Shown piece after piece: positions 25,201 through 36,544 of a stretch of 64,000 bases of DNA. The translations under genes were made by a program, and so were the position numbers. Origin of the DNA: Dissophora ornata (taxonomy: Eukaryota > Mortierellomycota > Mortierellomycetes > Mortierellales > Mortierellaceae); the NCBI GenBank assembly GCA_025201705.1, contig MU616578.1, positions 43,334 through 107,333 on the forward strand, given 5' to 3'. Each line of letters opens with the position of its first letter. Positions within the stretch are counted from its first letter, which is position 1. A model generated the notes under the pieces. The model had not been told where the DNA came from. It made no database searches and worked only from the letters and a program-made list of their open reading frames with translations.

Positions 25201-27464
25201 ATATGGGTCATCACTGAGGAAACTCTGGCGCCCACTGCCTGTCGAGTCCTTATCCTCCACCATGAGTGGCTGAAGCAACTCCAAGAATGGCGACACGAAA
25301 TTGTTCCCATCCGCCAGCAAGACTGTCAAGGTTGACGAAACCATGCAAAGCGGTGCAGGGAGAGACTTGAGCTGATTATAACGAACATCCAATTGTCGAA
25401 GTGCTTTCAGACGTCCGACCATTGGATCTATGTAGGAAGTATGTACCAGTTAGAAAGGATTCAGGTGCCAAGAACTTGAATCAACAGCAGTGTCTCTATA
25501 TCTTCCAAAAAAAAAACTCACTCAGTAAATAAAACTGATTATTGCGAATATCAAGGACCTCCAAGCGTGCCATCTTTTGAATATTGTCGGGCAATTTCCA
25601 GAGTTTGTTGTTGGATAGGTATAATTCCTTCAGTTTCGTCAATAAGCCGATCTCGGGCGGTAAAATTTCCAAATGATTGTCGCACAAATCCAGCACTTGT
25701 AAATGGTTCAAGGACGCTAAGCTAGTCATCGGCGAGAGCGTCCTGATTGTGTTGTAGGCGAGACGCAAATGCGTGATGCCTAAGTAGTGAGCATAGAATC
25801 AATCAAAGTACTTTGCATGAGTATTCGCGGAGATAAGGGGGTGAATGAAGAGCATGATGAAAACGTACGCGAGAGGGAGAAGGAGAGACAGGGAAGGAGA
25901 GAGGGAGAGTGGGAGAGAGAAGAAAACAAAAAAAAACTAGTGTGCACTATCCATGGCACTCCTAGGAATACATACTTGCAGGCAAACTCAAGGGAATCTC
26001 CGTCAACTCTCGTTTGCTGAGGTCCAGAACAGAGACGCCTTGTTGGTTAAGATTGATTGTCAGAAGAGCAGAGTACCAATCCGCGTCCGAGACAGCAGAG
26101 AGCCGACTCGTCCCAGAGTCCTTGGATTCTCCTAGCAGCTGTTCTTCGTTTTTGATTGAACTAGGAGTAAAGTCTTTGAGGGCGAATAATGGCTCAAACG
26201 AAAGCAAATTAGGGCCTACAGTTCCGTAAGGTCTCCTATCCCTCTGTCTCTGAGAAGTGGAGCGCAAGATAGGTAACGTCGTGTCAGAGGTCGAGCCATT
26301 ATTGGATAGAATCAGGGCTGATGTCAGAGCTGAGGGTACTGCCGGTAAGGTCGCAGATCCCATTGTGGACACCCTCTTTCTTTGTACACTCTTTTCTGGT
26401 ACAGGCGGGCCATCGAGTTCGTCTCCCAGAGATTTACGCTGGCCGCGCTTGGCAATGTATGGCACATCGCCTTCAGTCGACTGATCTCCTGCAACAGACA
26501 GATTGGATCCAGTCACCACACGGTGCGACTTTTGAAGCAGAGAATATTGTTCCTGCAATTGTTTCGAGTGTTGATGAGTGTCATCCATGTCGCTATCGTC
26601 ATAATCCTCGCTCTCAAAACCAGTGTTGGACGACGTCGCGTCGAACCCGTACAAAAGGTGTCCAGGACCGCCGCTTTGTCTTCGTGGCCTGTAGTCTGGG
26701 CCGTATCCAAAGCTTGCATGGCGTGGCCGAGGGGTAAGAGCATCCTGGTCGTGCTCCAAGGTCGATGATCGACTCAACTTTGACTGCCGCTTTGCGCTGT
26801 TGACTCTAGCCAGACTTTTCGGCGGTGCAACGGGAGATGACGGAAAGGCACTCGCTGGTCTGATCACTCCTGATGTATGGGAGCCCGAAAGTGTGATTCC
26901 AGGTGGTTCTGACATCCAACTCTCACGCTGTAGCCTGTCCCTTGCAGAGGTATCCTTCAAGATAGGTCGAGGCAACAGCTGAAGCATGTTGTGATTTGTT
27001 ATTGAGCTGATAGAGTGTTCCCGTCGTCGCACTGGCGGCGAGACGTCGCCAGGGAGCTGCTGGTCACTCGATAGCGTAGCGTCTGCACTCCCGTACGAAG
27101 ATCCGTCCACTGCCGGAAAAGAACCGTCAGTTGCAACGGGTGCAAGAGAGCTACGCCGCATGGCCGTCGCGGTTCCTATCTGTGGTTCGTGCCGAAGCTT
27201 GTTCCTTGACTTTGCTGCGCGAGCGCTTTTGGGAGTCAGAGAAGTGCTGTTTGGAGAAGGAGAAGGGAGAGGGCTTGATGGTCGGGAGGTTATCAATGCG
27301 GCTGCTTTGAGTTCGCTCAGCGACGGGAAAGACAGGTGATTGCCCTGGGATGTTGATGTTTCGGGATATTGATGGTCCTGCTGTGGTATCAATGCTGGTT
27401 TGAAGTCTTCCTGATCTGACCCTATGTCGCTGGGGGTGTGTATTAAGGTGGGTGTTGAGGGCAT
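22219..27464 (-). CDS. LRR-RhoGEF: leucine-rich repeats, DH and PH domains
   Basis: Minus-strand exons 27464-25976, 25779-25522, 25427-22428 and 22313-22219 join in phase into 1613 residues. Residues 1-480 are Ser/Pro/Arg-rich and disordered-looking. From about 497 to 640 run leucine-rich repeats: VLDLSKRELTEIPLSLPASI, LNHLQVLDLCDNHLEILPPEI, LKELYLSNNKLWKLPDNI, LEVLDIRNNQFYLL, LRQLDVRYNQLKSLP. After a long polar linker with a short poly-Gln, the DH domain starts near 1138 (RRRIIDEILSTERTYVEGL) and includes the CR3-like LLLPVQRIPRYKLLLQDLL. The PH domain follows (REGMLHLIRV, FLFILFNDIMIQC) and is split by a Gly/Ser-rich insert; its last strand and helix HAWKEDINSRW lie in the final exon. The enzyme should load GTP onto a Rho GTPase at the cortex and steer polarity. 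The specific GTPase cannot be told. A possible extra 5' exon is discussed under the neighbouring Ser-rich gene. Confidence 0.87.
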
Positions 27465-28352
27465 GCGTGATCGGAAATGAGCGAGAGAGTGTTCTGGCGG
27501 TGGAGAGGAGGAGAGGAAGGCTAATTAATGCGAAAAAGATATTTTTGTAATTAATGAAATAAGAGAGAGCGCAAGTCGGAGGGATAAGACGGGATGTTGA
27601 AATTGGAAGAGAGGAAGGGAGGATGAGAGGCCGTTGTGGTGCGGGTTGTTGTTGGTACACAGGATTGGTGGCAGAGGGTATTACGGGAAGAGCGAGGGAC
27701 GAAAGGGAAGAGGGATTGGGAGGGAAGAAAGAAGAAAAGACAGAAGCCAAAGAAGAGGAGAGGACTTTGTTAGAGACGGGCAGACATGCAAAGTGTCGAC
27801 GTTGTCGTTGTGCTGCGTTCACCTCACGCATTTGGAGTGAAAAAAACCCCTTTGGCCGCGGTCCCCTGCCGATGAGGCCCACATGCACAGCACACCCCCT
27901 ATTGACCATCCCCAAAGCCCTAACCCACCCTAACCCACCGACCAAGTACATCGAACCTGTCTCACATAACAATCCGAGCAAACTGTGTCGTGACTGGGTG
28001 TACGAGGAGAAAAAAAGGGGGGGATACCAAGTGTGTTGGGATTCAAAAGAGATCGTCGAACGTAGGCGTAGCGGGGTTGAGTGTGGCCGCGTCCCAAACG
28101 AGGGCTGTGCGGCTAAAGTGAGGGGCAAAGACAAGGGAGCCAAAGAGGGAGAGAGAGAGAGGGAGAGAGAGGGAGAGAGAGGGAGAGAAGCGAACGTTAA
28201 GACTCGCACCAATAATGTCTAAACTTGCCCCCAATCCCCGCCCAGCGCAGTTTTTTTTTTATCTCCCGATACCAACCCATTGCTCACCTCGCATGGAAAC
28301 GAGTCCTTGTAAAAATAAAAAAGAGTGGAAGAGCGAAAGAAATAAAGAAAGA

Positions 28353-28402
<50 letters not shown>

Positions 28403-28663
28403 AGTAGCGCCCTCTCCTGAATCCTTTTCGAGGACCTCCTTGGAATTGTTTGTTCTCTTCTCTTGGGTCCAGCCAATGTATGCCTAAGCGACTCCTTGAT
28501 TTAGGTTCGAGCTGTTGCATTCACCAGAGAGCACTCATCGCACTTGTTCTCACTGTGCTCAGTTGCTCAGTCCAGTGCCTGCATCCATTTTCATGTTTTT
28601 TGTTCCCTCGCTTTTCTTGGATTTGCCTCCAAATCGCTCTTGTGTCAACACCTCTCCTTCACA
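27465..28663. promoter_or_regulatory. Probable promoter of the LRR-RhoGEF gene with GA microsatellites
   Basis: From 27465 to about 27780 the plus strand is purine-rich, matching the CT-rich leaders of other minus-strand genes here. GA tracts lie at about 28147-28186 and 28342-28398. A short CCCTAACCCA motif pair occurs near 27917-27938. Alternatively, part of this region is a long intron (see findings). Confidence 0.45.
28342..28398. repeat. (GA)n microsatellite
   Basis: Nearly uninterrupted GA units with a few AAAG and ACAG variants. Confidence 0.85.
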
Positions 28664-30247
28664 TCACCCCCGTTCCTGCCCCTGGATTTTGTACCACGTT
28701 ATATTGTCCCAGCCACATGACCTGTGCTCCCTCGGTAGCTCAATGTTCCGTGTGCCTGTGTGTGTACGTGCATGTGTGATTTCAGAAATGAAGTGAATAT
28801 CCCCACGCTGGCCGTTGCTTGGCTTCTTACCTGATTGAACTCCGTCAAGATCACGGTTAGAGAGCCGCCGCTGCGAATGAATACTGACAGGCTTTCTCGT
28901 CTGATTCCCATCCATCGAGAACTCATCCAAGACCATTTCTACCATTGGATCATGTAATAGGTAAAGCGATGTACGAGCCATTGAGGGTGCACCAGCAGAG
29001 TTCAGCGTTCGCGTATTTGTTGGAGGTGCAGGGAAGGCAGGGATAACAAGGTCGTGGCTGCTGGGTGATCCAGACGGGGGGAGTGGTTGGCTGCCGGATC
29101 GTGATCGCGAACGCAGGATGGACTTTGGTTTGTTCTTTAGAATGGAGACTGGTGGAATGATGGCAGCATGTGGACTGGAGAGAGACCTGGAACGTGTGGG
29201 TGTCAAAGGCAACACTGATAGCTGCTGCTGAGGGTCGACGTTGCTCGGGTTGACCGCCTCTGCGACCGCCTCTGCGACCGCGCCTGTTGAGCTGACGTTG
29301 CTGCAGACAGACCTGGTTTTTGTGGCACGTTCCTGCATATGACTGGGCGGCCGATAAGAAATTCGAGGAACCGCCTTGGCGTCAGGCCCAAGGCGGGCGA
29401 CTGATTCGAGGGAAGGGGAAGAGGTCATAGTTGATACTTCCGGCCGTTGATCTACATCTGCAGCTCCAGTAGTGGTGGCACCAGTGCTAGAGCCATTGCC
29501 GGATGCCATGGTGTTGGATCTAGATCTGCTACGTCGAGTGGCTGCAGGATGATGCTGAGGATGATCATCATGGTCCTTGCCGTGAATTTTTCTTCCGCGG
29601 ACGTGATCCTGAACAGGAGTGGAGGTCATGTCAAAGCCAAGTGTTCTAGTTGCAAAATTGGCAGTGGGCACTGGTATTGGCGGCACCGAGGACGCAGAGG
29701 CGGATAGCAATGGCGAAGACAGTTGAGGACAAGATGTTGATAGAGCTGGAGGAAAGACTGTCGGGTCATCCCCATCGAGGCCTCGATGGACAAAGGAGCG
29801 AGAGGAAGGGCGAGAGGTATTATTCTTGGTGCGGGCACCAGCAGGACGACGACGGCGCCCAGTATTATTATGGCTGGTGGTGTTGGTGTTACTGTCACTA
29901 TCACTGTCGCTGTTGGCATCACTATTGATGCTGGTGATGTTGTTGTTGGGAACCGAAACTGCAGCAGGCGCGCCATTGGTTACGATGTCCATTGGACCAG
30001 GATACAGGAACGAGGTGGGTGAGGAACAGGTGGAAGATGCATTTGAGCTCGACACGGCTGCAACCGTTCTTACAGTCGTGACAACAGTTGTGACGGGGAG
30101 GGGAAATCCAAGAGCATCCTTGGGCCCGCTGGAAGAAGAAGATGAGCTGCAGTCGGAGAGATTGAGGTCGCTGTTTTGGGCTCGGAGGCTCAGGGCATTG
30201 GAATTGGGCTTTTTCTGGAAGCTCCTCAGGAATCGTGGCAAGCTCAT
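28664..30247 (-). CDS. Serine-rich protein of unknown function
   Basis: A single open frame of 527 residues starting MSLPRFLRSFQKKPN directly after a CT-rich leader. It is rich in Ser, Thr, Asn and Arg, has SRSRS-type stretches, and shows no domain I recognise. Codon order looks protein-like up to about residue 472 (NRDLDGVQS); there a good splice donor GTAAGA occurs (exon end at 28831), and the sequence beyond it (GKKPSNGQRG...QGQERG) looks like read-through. The true C-terminus is therefore probably made by splicing. One candidate acceptor, at about 27492, would join it in phase to the LRR-RhoGEF start (giving ..GVQSEHSLAHFRSRMPSTP..), making this the N-terminus of that protein. The separate CT-rich leader before the RhoGEF ATG argues for two genes. 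Existence as a coding exon is likely; extent is uncertain. Confidence 0.6.
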   Translation of the reverse strand: MSLPRFLRSFQKKPNSNALSLRAQNSDLNLSDCSSSSSSSGPKDALGFPLPVTTVVTTVRTVAAVSSSNASSTCSSPTSFLYPGPMDIVTNGAPAAVSVPNNNITSINSDANSDSDSDSNTNTTSHNNTGRRRRPAGARTKNNTSRPSSRSFVHRGLDGDDPTVFPPALSTSCPQLSSPLLSASASSVPPIPVPTANFATRTLGFDMTSTPVQDHVRGRKIHGKDHDDHPQHHPAATRRSRSRSNTMASGNGSSTGATTTGAADVDQRPEVSTMTSSPSLESVARLGPDAKAVPRISYRPPSHMQERATKTRSVCSNVSSTGAVAEAVAEAVNPSNVDPQQQLSVLPLTPTRSRSLSSPHAAIIPPVSILKNKPKSILRSRSRSGSQPLPPSGSPSSHDLVIPAFPAPPTNTRTLNSAGAPSMARTSLYLLHDPMVEMVLDEFSMDGNQTRKPVSIHSQRRLSNRDLDGVQSGKKPSNGQRGDIHFISEITHARTHTGTRNIELPREHRSCGWDNITWYKIQGQERG

Positions 30248-30666
30248 TGTTGCCTGAGCGGATGAAGCTCGTGGGAGGGTGGATGGGAGGGTGGCAATGA
30301 GAGAGGGGGAGGGAGAGGCGGAGTAAGAGAGGGGAGAGGGGGAATGATGTGATGTGATGTGATGTGATGGGATGGGATGGGCGATGGGCGATGAGCGATG
30401 GGGATCAGGATGTGGGGATGGAGGGAGGTGCTGCTGGACCCTTTGAGCGAGATGGGCATTGGAGAAACGCCCTTTTTACCCCGCACAAACATCCGTTGGG
30501 GGGGATTCCACAGAGTTCATCACTCCCCTCCTCTCGTTATTGCATTAGCGGATTCGTCGTTCATATCGCGATGTAACATTTAATTTGCACCAAATTAGAC
30601 TCGAACAACAACAACAACAACAACAACAATAATAATAACAACACACGGGTGTGAGGCGATGGTTGT
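30248..30666. promoter_or_regulatory. 5' flank of the Ser-rich gene and 3' flank of the RING gene
   Basis: Starts with a purine-rich plus strand (CT-rich leader of the minus-strand gene), then GATGT/GATGG tandem units near 30344-30380 and a (CAA)n/(TAA)n tract at about 30606-30642. No gene seen. Confidence 0.5.
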
Positions 30667-30815
30667 TTATTCTTCTGCAGAAACCGGCCTCGGGAGGGCG
30701 GTGTCCGGGGGATCCACCGCTGTTGCTCGGCAGACAGGACACTTGTTCGCTCCAGTCGTGAGCCACTAGGAAACCGCAAAGAAGCCATCATCGATCATCA
30801 ACATCAGCAGCGCAG

Positions 30816-30883
<68 letters not shown>

Positions 30884-33417
30884 CAGCAGCGTTAGCGCGT
30901 CTGGTCTTGTCCGACGGAGGCTGCATGCAGCCACACATGTTCACATCATCATCGTAAACAAGCCCTGACAAATCACAAATCACAACATCAACGACACGGA
31001 AACGAGATCTCTCACCTTATCAATGCATTCCTGATGAAAGCCGTGTTTGCAGCGCAGGGCCCGCATGTCCTCTCCTTCCTCATACTCGCTCATGCATACC
31101 AGGCACTTGGATCCATCTCCAAGCATCTCATATCCATCCATCCCTTGAGACGCGTTGTCAAACCGGCCTACATGGAATCCCGCGCTATCGATCGCCTCCT
31201 GAGTAGTCGTGATCGGGCGAGCAGGCCCAATCATGTTTGACAGCATCCAGAGGTCGTCATAGTTCAATCCCCCTTCCTCGTCGTCCTCTCCAGCGCCCGC
31301 CAGCAGGCTGCTGAGATCTATCCATTCGCAATTATACAGACAAAGATACAAAACACGTTAGTCACACGACAATAAAAGATATATGGACACAGAGAGAGTG
31401 GGAAATGAAATAATCATATAACGCCACAAGGCCATCAGCAACACTTACATGCTCCTGATAATGTAAAGACAACCCATGGCGGCCTACGAGTCCGTGCTCT
31501 TGGTGTCTCGCCACCCTCCATCAAAGTTGTCTCGGACGACTCTGCATCAGACGCATTTCCGGAGGCTGGGTTGCTCAGGAACATGAGAATCGCATCCGCA
31601 AGTTCATCGCGACCCACCCGCGGAGAATCCTCCGACCGCTCGCTGCGAGGCGATCCTTGTCCTGACCCCGCAGACCCACTTCTGGATCGACTCGCTCCAA
31701 ATGTAGCCAGACCCGCGCCACCCCCAATCTGAATGAAACGAACCATGGTGTGTCGTCGAAGTGGAGGTGACGTGTTTGCTTCACTGCCAGAGCTTCCACT
31801 CGGTGAAGACGTGGTGTCTGGAGATGTGCTGTGGACTCTTGGTGCTTCATTGGCGGTGGAATGAATGTCAGAAACGCTCTCAGATACAATGCTAGTGTCG
31901 TTTGTTGCACCCAATGCTGGATTCAGTGTACTCGAGCCCTGATCCTCTCGGTCTCCTTCTGCACTGTGGCCTTGCTGGCCTCGGAGACCTCGACTGATTT
32001 CAGACAAGATTCGAGTTATAAATGGAAGCTGACTCTCTACAAAGCGCCTTCGGTCCAAGACATCCTCTGACCGCACTCCTTCGTCATGCTGTACTGGGGT
32101 GAATCCTCTGTCAATCCCTGACCCTCTGACGGGTTCTCGAGCCGTGACACCGTTCATGGGCTGGAAACCCAATAATCCCCGAAGACTGGGTGAACGAAGA
32201 CGTCTCCGATGGATCCCTGTACTCCTGCGAACAAACAAATCATCTTCCAGGGCAGCATCTTGACGAGCGCTGCTCGTGCTGCTATCTGCATTCGACACTC
32301 CCTCTCCAAGACTCCCTCCGACAGTGCTACTATTGACAGTCTCCAATGAAGTGCTGGATGAATTGCGGGCGGGCAATGCCTCTGCAAAGTCGGGCAATTC
32401 TGAAGGACGATTCGCAGCCGCCTCTGCCATGCCCTGTGCTATCTGGCGATGGATCAGATCTTGGACAATTTCCGGTGGTGGGTATCGGCTTGGCCTCGAA
32501 GCACGCGGGCGCCTCTCTGCTGCACCCGTCCTTGGTCCTGGCCCTGATCCCGGTCGTTGAGAGGCTAGAATCTCGTGGAAGCCTGTTTGGTCGTCATGCT
32601 GCTCAGCGTCGGAACGATATCGTGCGTGCAGGCTATTGGTGTCACTCGACACATTAATTAAGCCTCGAGTGAGAGCCTCGTGCTCAGTCGCTCTGTGCTG
32701 GCTATAAACGTCATTTGCAGAGAGACTGTCGTCGTCTTCATCTTCGGAATCTGGTCGGATAGGCAGCAGACTGGATGAAATGGACGTGCCCACCCGTGGA
32801 TTGGACCGCGCAACAAAAAGACCAGCCTCTAATCGAATACCGTCGCCCAGACTCGTCATATTGGTAGCCCTTGCTCCCAGATTGATCACCTGCCCTGATA
32901 TGATGTGATCGGTCTGCAGGTCATGCGAGGCGTCAAATGGCAGGGGCAAGGGTTCGGCGTGGGCTGTGTGGGAGGAAAGGATGACATCCTGGTCCACGTC
33001 CATGGGCTCTGACGAGAGTTGGCCATGGTGTTGCGATAGACTTTGGCGGACATGTTGCTGATGCAATGGGGCGGTTGTTTGTGATGCTGTGGAGGACGAG
33101 GCGGGGATTGCAAGAAGACTCGACGATCGACTTGACGAGGAGCGGAAGCTGCGGATGGACTGCTCGTCATACCTACGCTGCACACGAGATACCCCGCGGG
33201 GAGTACGAGCATTTGGCGATGAAGGATAGGATGGAACGCTCGGCAGGGTCTGTGAACGGGTCGGGGTGTGGTGTGGGCGTTCTGGTTGCCTATGGCGAGG
33301 ATGAAGGCCCGGTTGACGGAGTTCAGGGATGACTTGTATAGCTCTGTTGCTTGCGCTGCTGTTGTCGATGCTACTTCTATTAATGCCACCATTATTGTTG
33401 CTATTGTAGCTGGTATA

Positions 33418-33449
<32 letters not shown>

Positions 33450-34092
33450 CACTAATGGTGTTGTTGTTATTGGTGGTGGTGCTGTTGGCACTGGAGGATG
33501 TACTGTTGCTGTTTCGAGAAAGCAAGGGATAAAAGGCTGCAAGCAGACGTCTCCTGCGGGTAGTCGAGCGAACGACTCGTGACGGAGCTATTGCAGCCGT
33601 GCCTGGAGTCATGGTGCCCGAGGACTGCGCTGGTTGTGTCTGGACCAGTGTCTGTTCCGGCAGCTGCTGCTGCTGCTGAGTCAGCGGTGGTTGGGGTTGC
33701 GGCGAGGGCTGGAGCATGTGGTTTTGGACACGAGCAGGGGGCTGCTGAGGATCGTGATGAGGACGGGGCTGAGGGCGGACATGAGTTTGGGAATGGACAT
33801 GAGATTGCGGGAGAGAATGGGCGGTGTGGGGGGGAGGGGCAGCAATGTCGGAAAGTGGAGCAGGAGGAGGAGGAGAAAGAAGAGGAAGAGGAGGAGGAGG
33901 AGGAGAAAGAGGAGAGGGAGGTGGGGCAGCGGGGGCTCCTATTGGCGATGAGCGGGAAAGGGTCAAGGGGGCAGGGTGTGGATGGTGTGGATGGTGTGGA
34001 TGGTGGGCCTGGTGGCGGTTGTGGGCTTGGCCCTGGGACAGGGACCGGGAACGACGGCTGGCTCTCGATGGGGTGGAGTTGTTCTGGCCCAT
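30667..34092 (-). CDS. RING-H2 E3 ubiquitin ligase with N-myristoylation-type start
   Basis: Exons 34092-31449, 31317-31016 and 30765-30667 join in phase into 1014 residues. The protein begins MGQNNSTP, fitting the (M)GxxxS N-myristoylation pattern, so membrane attachment is likely (inference). Residues 10-850 are Pro/Ser/Gln/Asn-rich with runs of Pro, Ser and Asn. A short conserved-looking helix region LNYDDLWMLSNMIGPARPI precedes a C-terminal RING-H2 that is only complete after splicing: CLVCMSEYEEGEDMRALRC, then KHGFHQECIDKWL, then CPVC (ligands C3H2C3). Such RINGs pass ubiquitin from an E2 to a substrate. The architecture, a long disordered region with a RING at the very end, resembles fungal quality-control ligases, but the substrate is unknown. 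The intron before the last exon contains a 62-base GA repeat. Confidence 0.83.
30819..30880. repeat. (GA)n microsatellite inside an intron
   Basis: About 31 perfect GA units within the last intron of the RING-H2 gene. Confidence 0.92.
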
Positions 34093-34255
34093 GATGGGTA
34101 TGTTGGGTCGGGTGGGTAGGATTGTAGTTGTTGGGCGTAACGAGGGAAGGGCGCTTGGAGGATGCAGTCGAGGTCAAGACGCATGGAGCCCGGGTTTAGG
34201 AACGAAGGAACAAAGGACGGAGGGAAGAATGGCAAGAAAAGAAGGACGAGGGATG

Positions 34256-34355
34256 NNNNNNNNNNNNNNNNNNNNNNNNNNNNNNNNNNNNNNNNNNNNN
34301 NNNNNNNNNNNNNNNNNNNNNNNNNNNNNNNNNNNNNNNNNNNNNNNNNNNNNNN
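34256..34355. other. Assembly gap of 100 N
   Basis: Exactly 100 undetermined bases, a conventional scaffold-gap size. The true length is unknown. It lies between the divergent RING and histone H1 genes and is followed by an A run (34356-34368). Confidence 0.98.
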
Positions 34356-34368
34356 AAAAAAAAAAAAA

Positions 34369-35071
34369 GTCACCTGTGCTGACTGATCTCTGGCCCTGCA
34401 AGCACGTTATTGCAAGGGCGTTCATATCCATTATCCATGCTGCATCATCACATTTGCCGCCAGGTGGGCTGTCATACCTGAGCTGGACAGCGCATGCACC
34501 CTGGCTCTTCGAGAGAGAGACGAGAGACGAGAGGGAGTTGGTTTGGAATGGTTCCAACTGGAATTCAATGCAATCCCAATCCAATCCAATTCAAACACTC
34601 AATCCATGCAGCAAAGCATCGACTCCGCTCGACGCGCGTCATTGGCCCTAGCCAATCACAGCCCGACCTCGTCCTACGAGAGAGAGAGAACATCGCATCT
34701 CCTGCTGCACTCCGTCGCTCCTTTCCTTGCACACGCTCGCCTTTGTCCGAGCCAACACCACAACGCGTTCCACACCCAACATCGCGTCTTTCATATGCCG
34801 CACCTGCGCTGCAACCACACTCTGACACCCTGTGTCCTCTCGCTCTCCACCCTCGTTTCCGACAATCTAGGCGATCCGTGGTCTTTCAGTCGACAAAAGA
34901 CTCGACCGCGTCCACCAGACCACTACCGCCAATCAACAATGGACTCTTCCGCATCTGAGAAAACTCATAAATACTACAGTCAATCAACAATAGCCTCCAT
35001 CAACGGTCTACTGGAAACATCCCAAATACTTCAGAACAGCAACCTTACTCGGCCATTCACTCTACTGTGAC
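34369..35071 (+). promoter_or_regulatory. 5' flank and probable leader of the histone H1 gene
   Basis: About 700 bases between the gap and the H1 start. An ATG at 34939 opens a 43-codon frame (MDSSASEKTHKYYS..) ending just before the H1 ATG in another frame. It may be an upstream ORF or part of an alternative first exon; no domain is seen. Confidence 0.4.
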
Positions 35072-36079
35072 ATGACACCATCTACATCGTCCGTGCCGTC
35101 TTCTCCAGCAGAATCGACCGATACGCCACTAGCCACTACCAGCGCCATTGCTCAGGAAACACCGTTGACAAACTCACCAAACGTTCATGATCACATAGTG
35201 AATCCAGAACCTACGCGTAATACGCGTAAAAGAAGGAGCCCATCGAAAACTCCCTCGTCCCCTAGAGCTGCCTTTTTACCAACTCTCAACACGCGACTGC
35301 GTACACGGCCTGCAACGGAAAAGAGTGCAAACCATCCCTCCTTTGTAGCCATGATAAAAGTAAGCAAAGTGCGCGATGGTCACCCTACAGCTATTGCAGA
35401 CGATCTGACCGATTCTTTAAAATGCCATATAACAGGATGCTCTTGGTCACAGCAACGATCCCAAAGGACCAACTCGGTCTTCATTGAAGCGGTTCATTAT
35501 GGACAAATACAAGCCAGACTCGAACAGCCTGGATGTGCAGTTTGATAGGGCAGTGAAGGTAATCTACTCATGAATATGTTTGTTTGTGCCAAGTAACGCG
35601 CTTCTACAATCACCCTCACCCATATCCTGCCGATTAGGGAGGTGTCAGGGATGGCATATTCGAGTACACCAATAGTAAGTCTCGTTTCCGTCTCCAAATA
35701 GTATGCACTGCTTGTGTGGTCTCTGAGCAACCCTATGCTTCTTTTTGTAGGAAATAACACCCGCATAAGGTCAAAGGTTGCTGTTGTAATCGCAGAATGC
35801 AGCGGAGGTCAGTCTAGCTCAGCCCAGCCATCCGTACAAGATGCTCATCCTGGCTCGGGGTCAAGTGGATCGTCTGCAGAGGAAGTGGCTCCAGAAACGG
35901 TGTTTGATGCGAGGAAGAAAGGGAAGCGCGGGGTTGACAAGACGGTGGAGGATGCGACATCTGCACAGTCTGTGTCTCCCAGGCGTCCGCGGAAGCAGTT
36001 CCTCGGGCGGTCCGGCAAGCCCATTCCAGACAATGCACTTCCGCTGAAGAAGAGGAGATATGACAACCACAACTTTTGA
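35072..36079 (+). CDS. Linker histone H1
   Basis: Exons 35072-35359, 35436-35558, 35638-35674 and 35751-36079 join in phase into 258 residues. The globular H15 winged-helix domain (about 88-165) only appears after splicing: NHPSFVAMIKDALGHSNDPK, then GPTRSSLKRFIMDKYKPDSN, then LDVQFDRAVKGGVRDGIFEY. This matches the family scheme HPPY..MI..A...LKERNGSSR.AI.KYI...Y, FN..LK.GV..G.L. The N-terminal tail is Ser/Thr/Pro-rich with a basic TRKRRSPSKTPSSPR stretch. The C-terminal tail has KKGKRGVDK and PRRPRKQF and ends KKRRYDNHNF; it is less lysine-rich than animal H1. It should bind the nucleosome dyad and linker DNA in the nucleus. The ATG chosen is the first in frame with the domain. A related protein with an H15 domain but another function remains possible. 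Confidence 0.8.
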
Positions 36080-36544
36080 GAGCGGGCTGGGAAGTTGAGC
36101 TTCTGTCGTTGTGGGCAGTTGTGCGTAGATAGTGGAGAGTAGTAGAGAGTAATAGTAGGGAGTAGTAGATGGTAGTCGTAGTAGATCAGACCCTCGATTC
36201 GAATACACGCAACTCGTAGTCACATCCATACATGTCTGTCGCGTCTGTCTGTCTGCCGTGTGGCACATCGCCGTGTGGATCGTGTTGCTTCATTTCTGCC
36301 ACTCTTCATCCGCCCCTCGTTTCTCCTCTCTTCTCTCCTCCTCACTCTCGACACCACCAGCATCGTCATCGGGATCAGCTTCGCGGCAACAGGGGCGCAA
36401 GAGCAGCATCATCCAATTCTTAATCAGACCCAGCCATCCTCCTCATCCTCATCCTTCAGACCCACCCCATCCTGCCTGAGCATCATCTGATCATCATCTG
36501 ATCATCCCTCGCTCATCTTGCTCTCATCTTCATCACTTGTCCAG
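36080..36544. promoter_or_regulatory. Sec24 promoter and leader
   Basis: Both flanking genes are on the plus strand. From about 36285 the strand is C/T-rich with repeated CATCATC units running to the Sec24 ATG, as at other starts in this window. Confidence 0.5.

Noticed and set aside
27917..27938. CCCTAACCCA-like motif, possible interstitial telomere repeat
   Set aside because: Only two imperfect copies; too short to call.
27623..28222. 199-residue plus-strand ORF in GA-rich DNA
   Set aside because: Composition-driven (Glu/Arg/Lys-rich from GA repeats) and antisense to the RhoGEF leader.
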